A stretch of 64,000 nt of DNA from Clytia hemisphaerica (taxonomy: Eukaryota > Cnidaria > Hydrozoa > Leptothecata > Clytiidae), in assembly GCA_902728285.1 (NCBI GenBank), contig CACVBU010000367.1, positions 992,001 through 1,056,000 on the forward strand, read 5' to 3'. Below, in pieces: positions 12,001-24,000 of the stretch. Both the position numbers and the translations under genes were made by a program. The notes under the pieces were generated by a model. The model made no database searches. It saw nothing but the letters and a program-made list of their open reading frames with translations, and had not been told where the DNA came from. The first letter of the stretch is position 1; each line of letters begins with the position of its first letter.

Positions 12001-15000
12001 CATAAATTCAACGGACGAATTGCAACAGCAAGAAAATTTAAAGAAATTAAGGTAATTAAATTTTGATATTTTCTTTATTTTTTGTTATTTTGTCTAAGTA
12101 AAATCTGTAGAATGATTGAAGAAGGGGAGAATGGTAGAGAAAATGTGATTGACAAAAGTTTCCGGAGGGATATGTTTTAGATTTGTCTCAGATTTGTCTC
12201 AATATTTTTAGCCTAACACATGAGGTTTTTGGTAATCCTTGCCCCCTGATTAGTATCCTTGACTAATATAATATCGAACATTAAAGCGCGGAAAACTCAC
12301 GCATTCCTCCGTATTGAATTTTGAGTAATCTGTTACTTTTCTAAGTTTACGATTTTATCAATACTTTCAAAAGCGTCTTTGCGCTCTGGCGCTCTCAAGA
12401 TTAAGTAACATTATTTTCGACTTCTTTTTGACTTTTCACATCTCTGTAAACAATTTATTTGTGGTGATTAATAGCACCGCAATGTCATTCATCTTTTTAA
12501 CCTAGCCCTTTTGAAAATATTGTTTTGTCCGCTGCTATCTTCGGTCAAGCTAATGTTGACAAGTCGTCTGTGCGACGGCCTTGGCCGCTAGTAAACAAAA
12601 GGCGAAGAGAAGTATACAATTACTTCGAAGGCCCATCACTTGATTTTTCGATCAAACTTTATTTTTCAATTTTAGACGATCGCCGCCGGAAGAGGAGCTC
12701 CACTCAAATGCGTACAGTTTCCCGAATTGACAGTCCTTCTGGAGAACATATTTGCCGAGAGCGGTCTTGAAAGCCATCCCAGGTTGACAGACGATATTTT
12801 GTACCGTGCAACGAGCAATGCATTGACGATGACAAAAGCCCGCGAAATTCTTTTATCACTTGCGCCGGAAAATTTTAAAATTTGTTTATCGACTTGTTTC
12901 AACTACACACAAAATTTTAAGGCCGGGACAGCTCAGGCTAAACGTCATCACGAGGGTAGAGATATTAATGCTTGCATCTCTCTTCATCCACCTCCAAGAA
13001 TTGGTACAGAAAAACCTTCGCCTAATTTACATTGGTCTTCCTGTAATGTCAGCCTCATGTTGTCAAATCGTGTAGATGACACCATTTTTGATTCAAAGGA
13101 TGCCAAGTCTATCGTTTGTGCCGACATTTCTCCGGTTCAAAGACCGTCAAAAACATGGAAAAAGAAGGAAGGGATATTACTAGACCATGAATGGAACCAG
13201 AGCAGAATCAATGCAGTAACACCTATGGCTCATTTGTTTCTTGACGACTCCAAAAACGAGGATTCTCACTCTATTCTTAGATCAGGTTAGATATTCTCAT
13301 TATTCAGAAAACATTTTCAAAATCAACAAAACTTACGCTTACTGTAAGTTCTTATAAAAAGTATATTAGTCTCATTTCTGATTTTTAAGAAATATATGAT
13401 TACCCCCTGAATCGTTATTTGATCTTTTATAATATTTTCTCTCTCCAAGTGCGTGTAAACCTTTCAATCAAAAAAAGAGAGAAAAAGAAACTTAAATATC
13501 TCAATGAAAAAAAAGCTTACAAAATTTCCCTCAAATTGTTACAGCCGTCTTTTTTTATAAGAACAAACAATAAGAACATAAGGCTTCGATGGCCAAAATT
13601 TTAAGAACAAGTTAAAAACATTTATTTTTTCTTCTTTTTATTGATGTTTTTTGGGCCATGGTTGAGTTCATATAGTATTATAGTAACACTCTTAGTCTTC
13701 AGAGCTTTCGAAAGCGATTTGCTAAACAAAATTATCATATTTTCATCACTAGGAAAAGCTGCGGTGTTGATTAATCTAAGCTATTTCGAACCATCAACGA
13801 CGTTTCGATGCTTTAACGAGGTATTCAGTCTCCTGACAAACCCTTCATTAAATGGATGCTTCCTACGCAATGGAGAACTTAAGAAGAACCTTGTAAATAT
13901 TGTAGACAATGGTCCAGGTGAAGCTCCTAGCAGTGCCATGGTTCAGATGCTACTTATAAGAACGAGAAAGTTTCTCAAAATGGAAAGTGCTTGTCAAATG
14001 TCATTCAGCGAATATCACTCGAAAAGAAACTACGTCGAGAGGGTACACTCTCAAGAAAACCTTGCACTCTCAAGACATGGCAAGTTTAGCAGCACCATGG
14101 TTCATAGCAAGAAAGAAAATGGATCAGTGGAACACAAAGAAAACATGGAGGCAATGGCACAGGAAGTTATCAAGTGCATTTCAAGTGCAAACTTTGGTGG
14201 CTCATCGATCACGTGCCAACGTGGCATCGAAGACAACGAGCAATTATTTAACGACGAAGAGGACCTCAAAACCTTTTTATCCCTTTCTGAAAGTCGGAAA
14301 GAAGCGTTTGCAAGAAATTACAAACCCTCGAATGGTGAACTATTGAACAAACTTTGTCTACAGTTCGGACTTGATAAAGCTTTTGAAGGTAATTACTACA
14401 CAGATTACAAAGAAATGCTAGCGTCTTGGAGAGACAAATACACATTCTTCAATTGCAATTCAGATCAACGTCCTCACCAGCCAATCCCTGATTACATCGA
14501 GTGGATTAAATCATCAGGTGAATTGCATTACCTTCAAACGGAACAAATTTCGTGTTTGGGCGTCGGCTCATGGGAAAGAGTTCCTGGTCTGTTCATGCCA
14601 ACCAGCATCCTCCAAATGGTGTTTGATACCTTGATTTTACCATTGAATGGCATTAGCCAAGAAACATTGTTGGCCATATCTCTCCTTGCATGGTAAGACC
14701 TTATTTTGACTTTTTATTCGTTTGATTTTCATAAAAATGGTCGGATCCCATCAAACATACTCATAGCTCGGGTCTCTGCAACTCGAATAACTTGGACGAA
14801 TTTTCTACCTTGGCCGTTCGGTGAAAAATATTCCACTGTGCATTCCATCGTCTCGGAACTTATTAGGACCCCTTATCACTTTTTTGAAAATACATTTAGA
14901 CAATTAAAGATGATATTGTAATAGATTTCCCTTAAAACTATAGGTCACCTATCAACGAGGTGAAAGATTATTTCGAAGAAGAGACGGATGCCCGCAAAGA

Positions 15001-18000
15001 GGATTATCAAAATGCCATTCTTCGCGAAGCATTACAGAAAGTACCATTCTATTCACAGAAGAAAGAAGTTCTTCAGAAGCTGGCGAAAGAAAAGAGTTTA
15101 GATCACACCGGGACAAAGCTGGACATTGCCATGCGCATTTCAAAGGCAGACAAGATTGAGGTGAAAACTAAGTCATTGTATAATGGTCGGAAACGCAGTA
15201 TCCCGTCGTTCTCTTCTCAAGTTCATAAGCTTGGTAAGAATTAAATTATTTTTTAATTTTCATTATTTCAGTAAAACTCCCTGATAATGAATATCTCAAA
15301 TTTAAGAACCCAAGACATCGAGAGGGAAAATATAAGCATATTGTAAGAACATTACATAAGGCTTTGCTCTAAATTATCTGATTTCTTAGGGAATTGCTTC
15401 AAACCACTCGAAAATACTTAATTACTCTAGCAACGTTATTTGCAAACGAGGGCTTAATGCTTTTATGCATCTCGAGAAGTGAATTTGTTTAAGGACATGT
15501 TTTTTTTTGACTGTACCAAAATCAGGTTTTCGAAAATCGTGAAAATCACTTTATTTTAATTATTTCGTCATTCGCATGATGAATTTTCCCAAAATTTTGA
15601 TATGTATTGAGATTTGGGAGGGACTTCAAAATGAGCTATTTGAAATTCCAAAATTCGGAGTATTTCAGGATTAATTAATCATGGAGTGTTTTGGATCATA
15701 TCTCACTCCATGACTCATTATTCGTTCCTGAGGAGGTTTCTATGCATGCCTGAGGTAGCCTAAAATCATAAAATAGCCTGAGGAGTAATTTTTTTAAAGG
15801 CCGGAGTGAGTTATGATCAAAACAATCATCACGACTTTTTTAATCATTTTTCACTCATTTTAACAATTCCTGTTTTCTTTAGTTTGTTCCTTTCTTATCA
15901 ACTAAACAAAAATCTCAAATCACATCCCCGATAGATAGACTTGTCAGGAAAATATATACGATTAGAATTAGCACCTAGATTTAAAAAATGATCAATTTGA
16001 TCCCATTTTCCTCCGGTTTTTTCCAAAAAAAGAGGTCGATATGAAAATTCAATCCTTTAGCTACACCCTGATATAAGTTTCGTATATAAATTGGACACGA
16101 CAAAGGCCAAATGTAGAGCCGACTTTATAAATCCGAAATAGGCTATGATTTTTTTCATCCTGAAATACTCCGGATTCAACAAGCAATATCTCAAGTTCCA
16201 TAAAAGCTATCAAGATCGGACAAAAAGTATCGGACAGAGCTACTAATCTATTTTTTTATTTTTGAATAACGATAAGAAAGGGTTCAGCTGTCTCTGTTAG
16301 TGCCGATTTGAACCGGGTTGGTTGAAAATCGGCATTTTGGTACAGTCAAAAAAAAACATGTCCTTAACTAAACAAAAAGTATGTAGAGAGAGAGAGAGAG
16401 CTTTGTTTTTTTTCTAAACTTTATGCCACGCCTATTTCTCTCATTTGAAGCTTTCTACTCACTCAATAGACAGACCTCATTAATCTTGCACAAAGAGCAG
16501 AAAAATCTCAATTACAAAGAAAAAATGTAGTTTTGTTTATTTATTTTTTCTGGTGTTCTAATTTTCAGACCTATTGTTAAAAAATCGGGAGTTTCTAAAC
16601 ATCGACCAGATCCCCAGGGATCAATCCTTGGCCCTCTGTTTTTCAATATTTATATCTGTGACCTCTTTTTCATCATTGAGGATACTAAGGTTGCGAATTA
16701 TGCGGACGATACGACACCCTATGTTAGTGCTCCTACCTGGATTGAAGTAAGTGGTAAACTAAGCTATGTAGCAGAAAAAATCTTCACATGGCTTTCGATT
16801 AATCAAATGGTTGGTAATGCTGACAAATGTCAGCTAATAGTTAACATCATTGACGACTCGCTCTATCTAAATATTAGAGAAGAAACTGTTTTCAATACCA
16901 AAACGTCAAAGATTCTTGGAGTAACCTTCGATAATCTTTTGACGTTTGAATCGCATATAGAAAATCTTTGCAAGAAAGCTAGTTTGAAAATAACCGCCTT
17001 AGCCAGAATGAGCACATATCTCACTTTAGAAAAAAAGAAACGCTTGATGAATGCTTTCATTAAATGCCACTTCAATTACTGTCCTCTCATATGGATATTT
17101 CATAGCAGAGCTCTAGAGGATAAAATCAACAATCTACATAAAAGATGCTTGAGAATCGTTTACTCAGACTACAACTCATCATTCGATGATCTGTTGAAAC
17201 TTGACAACGGTTCCACCTTCCATCAACGAGCAATTCAATCCTTATCCACAGAGCTATTTAAATCAAAACTCAATGAATCAGAAAGTAAAATATTTCTCAA
17301 AAACCAATGTAAGATCAACACGAGAAAAAGGAATTCCTTTCGTAGTAGAGTAGTTGAAAGTGAAATGAATGGAAAATCGTCTTTAGCTTTCCTGGGACCT
17401 AAAATCTGGGCTATCCTTCCCGATGACTTTAAAAAACTTAAAAACCTAGATGAATTTAAAAAAGAAATCAAGCAATGGAGGCCCACTACTTGTCCTTGCC
17501 GAAACTGTCGCACTTTTATCCATGGCGTTGGTTTCATTGATTGAATTTAAATTAATTTGTAAATAATAGTTGATCTTGAGTATCAACCTTCTAGATAGAT
17601 TTGTAATTAATAGTTGATATTGATTAGCCTCGAGCTAAGTACACATTGTACTACTTTGCATCAACTTTAAAGAAAAGAAACATAAACATAAACATAATGG
17701 CGACCACGACCAGCGACCACGACCGGCGACCAGATAAATTTGGGTTATCGAGTTTACCTGCTCTCTCCACCGTAGAGAACATCCAAATCGAGCCCTGATG
17801 TGGCTTTCAAATGAACCACTGAGCACGTGGCTGAGAATTACTCTAGCTAGAGAATACTAAAAGTGACTTTTGACGTTACCAGTCATTTTCTAGACAAAGT
17901 GACACTTTTTGACAAAAATATTGACAGGGCAATTAAGTGTGATGCCTGTAAACTTTATTACACCAAATATTTTAATTGTACCGAATGAGATGCCTTTAGT

Positions 18001-21000
18001 ATGAATAGATAATAGAGCTGGGAAGGCCAGTTTTAGAGATATCAATCTCATCAATTATTCTATTGTCCTTACATTGTCAAAATAACTTATTTTGACAAAA
18101 TAATGATCTGATGATCAAATATAAAGCTTCCTAAATAAATTCCAGCAAAAATTTTGCCACTAATTAATTTGATGCCGAAAATACAAAAGGATAGAAATTG
18201 ACACTCTATTCAAGCTCCAAGAGCGTTGAAATGGCTGCTCTACATGTTTTGCACGTGGCTTTATAATCACTGTAGGTGAGACAGGGGTGAGCTTTACTCT
18301 TCAATTCGATAAATAAATGATCATAAGAGAAAGACTCTACGGTGGAGAAAGAGGAAAAACTCGATAACCCAAATTTATCTAGTCGCCGGTCGTGGTCGCT
18401 GGTCGTGGTCGCCATTTCTGGTCGATGTTTAGAAACTCCCTAAAAAATCTGTCTGAAAAGACAGGAAAATATTTTTCTGTGTATCTCGTGAAAGAGTATA
18501 TTTCCTTTTATCCTGACCTAATAATAGGCCGATCAAAGGGCGAGAAAATGAATGAAATCTCTGTGAATAGCTGGAAACTTAAGAGGGAAAGAGCAAATTT
18601 TCATAATTTAACCCTTTTTCTTAACCCTTTCCGGACGCACGGGCCACTGGGTGGCCCATGAATCGTGTTCCTATATGACGCACGGGCCACCGGGTGGCCC
18701 ATAGCTTTGTAAAAGATTTTAACAGTTTTCGCGCCAAAATACAATAACATGGTTTTGAATAATGATTTTGAGATAAATTTCCCGTAACCTGCAAAAAACC
18801 GCTTTTCGATATCTTCTTTACAACTAGAATTATAAATTTTCAATGTTTGTTGTAAATTTACTCAGGCTAAATCTGTAAGGGAAAAATTGCTCAAAAATTT
18901 GGATAAAAAATCACTTTACTCAGATTTTTTGGAAAGCTTTTGACATGAAATTTTTTTTACCCGGCCAGTAATTCAATTCTCTAAATCATATTCAAAGTTC
19001 AAGGCGTAAAGCAAATGCCTTTAACTCTATTTCTTTATTCAAAGTCAAAAATTTTGCCTTTCCGAAAAAAAATCTGCCGATTTTTCGGTCACGTGACCAG
19101 GTGTCAGCCATATTTAAATTTTTTTTTTTGGTATTTCAAACCCCTTATTACATGTGAAAAAAACGAGGTATTACTTATCGTGATATCTTTTATTGATCAC
19201 TTTCTATTGCAATTTTAGTGAAGCCAGTCAAAAATCAAATTTTTGTTTGCGTCATATAGCCGTGAAATCATGCGTCCGGAAAGGGTTAAGTAATCCTTTT
19301 TTCATTCTTTCCTTTTTTTAAAAGGTATAGCAAGTCTGAAGGCAATATTGTTCCACCATAACCTTCCAACACGTGGTACAAAGGACGAGCTTGTGCTCAA
19401 CGTTTGCCTTCTGAAGGCAAACCGAGAGCACTGTATCAGCAAAAACTACGTTTCTTCTCTCCTCGAGCTAATAAAAACGACCAGCACTCTCATTTGTCGG
19501 CAGAGACGTTCTTGTGCAGTCCGCTCCAGAAAGAGCCGAAAGTTTGCCACACCACAGGTAGGGACCGCAATAACTTTTTTAAATATTTTCAGCTTCTCAA
19601 AAGCCGGGCTATTCGAAAGAGCTTTAAAAAAGAGAAAAGACGAGGGGGCATTTGTTAAAACAAGTTTCTTGGTTAAAATCGGTTAAGCTGTTTATAAGAT
19701 GCTGCATTTCCCGGCTTAAAAATAAGACAGCTTCATTGGATAGCTTTGGAGCATTTTTGGGGAATTCATGGATAAATCAAGTCAAACGCACTTTTATAGC
19801 TTTGAATGATGTAATTGTCTCCTTCATTGTGTAATAATTAAAACAGGTAAAACATCGTGTATTGATTTTAAAAATCACGAGATCCTGATTTTAGTGAAAC
19901 TCCGATCATTTACCCCCGTCTTTTGCTGTCTCTACCACAGGAACCAAGTATTTCGATCAAGAATCCTAGAAAAAGCGCCAGTGAGGTATCGACATATAAC
20001 AAAAGCAGAATTGATATCCCTTCTGGTATAGACGAGAGCAACATCGAAACGTTGTTCGAGCCCCTAAGGCAAGATCTTTTGGCCATCTCAAGATTTGAAG
20101 AGGGTGACAACGAGCAAAACGACAACGGGAACAATGAAGGGGACACGGTGGAAACACACATGGAGAGGAATACGTATGAAAGTTTTTTTGAAATTGGAGT
20201 GAGGGTCGAAGTTCTACGAATGAAAGAGGAAACGAAAACTGGGAAACGCGGGGGATGGCTTGTGGCAGTTATCCAAGACTTTGATCTCGAAAATGATTGG
20301 GTCAAAGTGGAATTTTTAAGTTACGAAGAAAAGCTTTTCAAGCTCTACGTCAGTGAACTTCTTCGTGACGATAAGTTGAGACTTAAAAGCGCTTTGTTTT
20401 AAAGTTTATCATCGTTTTATGGTTCAGTCACGATGTTTTTACACGGGTGAAATTCGGGATAAAAAAGAGAACCGCCATGTGCGTTGAAAAATTCACTTTT
20501 TCCTTACTAAAATTAACATTCCATTGTGGCAGCAAAATGTTTTAGTAAATTTTTTTTCGGTATCAGATATTCAAGGTGAACTATGAAATCAATACGCACT
20601 GGTCATGAATATCATGAATCACATATTTTCTTGAATTTTACTTATTTACTTTATTTTATCCACTTAGGTTATTCTTTATAAAGGAAAAAAGAAAATTAAT
20701 TTTCCAAGAAATCTCCAAATAATCTCCTCGTGTTTAATTCTTCATTTTCGACAACCCTTTCCGTAAAAAGATCGCTACGCGGAAACTCTATGGAATGGGG
20801 AAACCAAAGTAAAAGATCAATTATGTTTACACAAGATTTTTCTTCCTTTTATTTTGAAAAGTAAATAAAAGCCTCGATTGATCACGAAATATAAATGCCT
20901 ATCTACACGTATATTTATTCTCCTTTTTCGATGTAATACATTAACCAATGATAATTTATTGATATCGAAATGATGTAATCTATTTTGCGTCGTGTCCGTA

Positions 21001-24000
21001 CGCTATTCTGTAATGCGGAAACCCTCTTTCCAAGTGCTTGTATGCAATTCTGCAATGCGGAAACCTTCATTTTAAATGTTGGTATACTCTTTTGTAATGC
21101 GGAAACTTTCATTCAAATTAGAGAGAGAGCATAGATACTAAGAATCATTCGCACTCGAATTAGATAGATAAAGTACACGTTTTTTTATAAAAACATCCAA
21201 AACTTTTGAAGCAAATAAAAGGAGAAAAGTTCATGTAACAAAAGTGGCAAGTGTGAAAAGAGCTCAAACCATACGCGTTTAAAAAGACAGATAGAAAAAG
21301 AAAGAAAAAGTATCAGACGATCATGTTTATTTAACGCATCAATAGCTCTATTTATTTAATTTGATCACACCATGAATATTTTAGTGGTTTCCACATTCCA
21401 TAAATTTCCGTATAGCAATATTAACAGGCTTCATTAATAGTTGGTTAATTTTCTAGATGTATTATTTTGTAGAAGGGCGTCCGTTTAATTATAAAGACCG
21501 AGTATAGATTGAAATATTATTTTGTAGACTTTCCAGGGATTTAAGAATGGACACACAAATTTCCAAGGGGCACTAAATAATTTGAAAATTTCCAGAGGGT
21601 ATAAGCCTAACTTTGATTCGTCCACCCTTCTCTTAATATTGGATATAAATATTTCCAAGGGGTCTACTGTCAGGTTAAACCTTCCAGGCCGTCATTAAAA
21701 ACATCAAATTTTCCAGGGGGTAGTTGACAAATTTTACTTCGTCCACCCCTCTTTTTAAAGAACAGTGTGATTTTTTCCAAGGGGTATAAAAAATTATTTT
21801 CCAGGGGGCTTAGGTTGATTTTCACAATTTTCCAGGGGGTATATGCAATTTTTGAAGAAAAAAATCTATCCCTAAAAAGTTCGTCCACTCCCCTGTATGG
21901 ATAAAAAATGGAATAGCCCATTGAACTAAAAGAAATGTAGATGAAAGAGATGGAAGTTAGTTCCATGGTTAAATCTATAACTATCAGCTGCTTTTAGTGA
22001 CAAAATAAGTTTATGAAGTAGTAGTTTGTTACCAGGACTAGTGGGAGACCAGTCAACTCACAAGACAAAACATATCACAATGGGAGTTAGTTCCATGGTT
22101 AAATCTATAACTATCAGCTGCTTTTAGTGACAAAATAAGTTTATGAAGTAGTAGTTTGTTACCAGGACTAGTGGTAGACCAGTCAACTCACAAGACAAAA
22201 CATATCACAATGGGAGTTAGTTCCATGGTTAAATTTATAACTATCAGCTGCTTTTAGTGACAAAATAAGTTTATGAAGTAGTAGTTTGTTACCAGGACTA
22301 GTGGTAGACCAGTCAACTCACAAGACAAAACATATCACAATGGGAGTTAGTTCCATGGTTAAATTTATAACTATCAGCTGCTTTTAGTGACAAAATAAGT
22401 TTATGAAGTAGTAGTTTGTTACCAGGACTAGTGGTAGACCAGTCAACTCACAAGACAAACATATCACAATGGGAGTTAGTTCCATGGCTAAATTTATAAC
22501 TATCAGCTGCTTTTAGTGACAAAATAAGTTTATGAAGTAGTAGTTTGTTACCAGGACTAGTGGTAGACCAGTCAACTCACAAGACAAAACATATCACAAT
22601 GGGAGTTAGTTCCATGGTTAAATTTATAACTATCAGCTGCTTTTAGTGACAAAATAAGTTTATGAAGTAGTAGTTTGTTACCAGGACTAGTGGTAGACCA
22701 GTCAACTCACAAGACAAAACATATCACAATGGGAGTTAGTTCCATGGTTAAATTTATAACTATCAGCTGCTTTTAGTGACAAAATAAGTTTATGAAGTAG
22801 TAGTTTGTTACCAGGACTAGTGGTAGACCAGTCAACTCACAAGACAAAACATATCACAATGGGAGTTAGTTCCATGGCTAAATTTATAACTATCAGCTGC
22901 TTTTAGTGACAAAATAAGTTTATGAAGTAGTAGTTTGTTACCAGGACTAGTGGGAGACCAGTCAACTCACAAGACAAAACATATCACAATCCTTTACACA
23001 CCCTGGACCAAGCTATATCTGCTGCAACTAGTCATTGTAGGGTTAAATATTAACGTCCAACGGCGCTACATCGTCAAAAGAATTTGAAAAAAGTATATCC
23101 AACACTTTCGATGTATTTATACCGCTATTGAGTAGCGTTACCTAGGGTTCCACTTTCCAAAATACTCCGATCAAAGCTTTTGCTTGGCCTTTGTTGAGAA
23201 ACTTGATCCAGGGTATATAAAGGTCAGTGTAGTGATCACAATATATAACTGTGAAGGTTTGAAAAATTTCAGCACGTCAAAAAGGATATAGGAAGAACAG
23301 AGAACCAATTGGTCATCTCAGCTATTAAGTCGAATGTAATGTTTTCTACTCAAAACAAAGGTTTTAGCCCCCTTGAAATTCAAACTAAAGAAATTAACTT
23401 ACAACTGGAAGCTTTCATCAAATAATGGGTACAAGGTTTCTTTTTGGAATTTTGTTTTTTGAGGCTTGACTTGTGGAAATAAGTGTTGTGGTTGAACTGA
23501 CAGTTTGATGTAAGGGTCAGATTTGCCTAAAAACGAAATCAAAACAAAAATTTCTCAAGATAATTATTGTCAAGAACAAAAAGTAATGTAGGAGCCCCCC
23601 CCCCAAGCAGTTTGCATAATGACATGATAAGGACTTTTCTGTAGCGTGATTACGTGATTTGGAATTGTTTTTCGTGATTGCGTGATGAGAGGTCAAAACA
23701 AGATCGCGATTTGAAAAACTTTTAATCCGTGATGTGTGATTTACACTTTTTCAAAGGGATGCGTGATTAGCAATTTTTTTGCTGGTTTTCGTGATCGTGA
23801 TTGACGACAAAAAATTGCGTGATATCGTGATTAGAGTTAACACTGGGGGGGGGGGGGGTGCTCATGTAGAGAAGGTATATAAAAAGGTCTTGAAGAGATT
23901 TTTATTATCATACACCACAAAAAGGGAACGAGGTCTAATAAAAGGTCACTGAATGTTCAAAGTTATACATATAAAGTCAAAATACGTAGCTAAGTTTTCC

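Larger units (their letters stand above)
15234..19324 (+). other. Fusion gene intron 6, filled with mobile elements
   Basis: The 4.1 kb intron contains, in order, a TTAA-flanked MITE (15493), a 5'-truncated non-LTR retrotransposon (16570), a long-inverted-repeat foldback element (17698) and a piggyBac-type MITE (18625). The other introns of this gene are 250-830 bp. Confidence 0.75.

Noticed and set aside
16863..17537. Minus-strand frames over the retrotransposon
   Set aside because: Shadows of the plus-strand reverse transcriptase frame.
20915..21112. 65-codon minus-strand repeat peptide
   Set aside because: Produced by a 42 bp minisatellite with no splice or start context.
21951..22989. 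CRISPR-like array
   Set aside because: Units are fully homologous 130 bp tandem repeats without unique spacers, in a eukaryotic intron.
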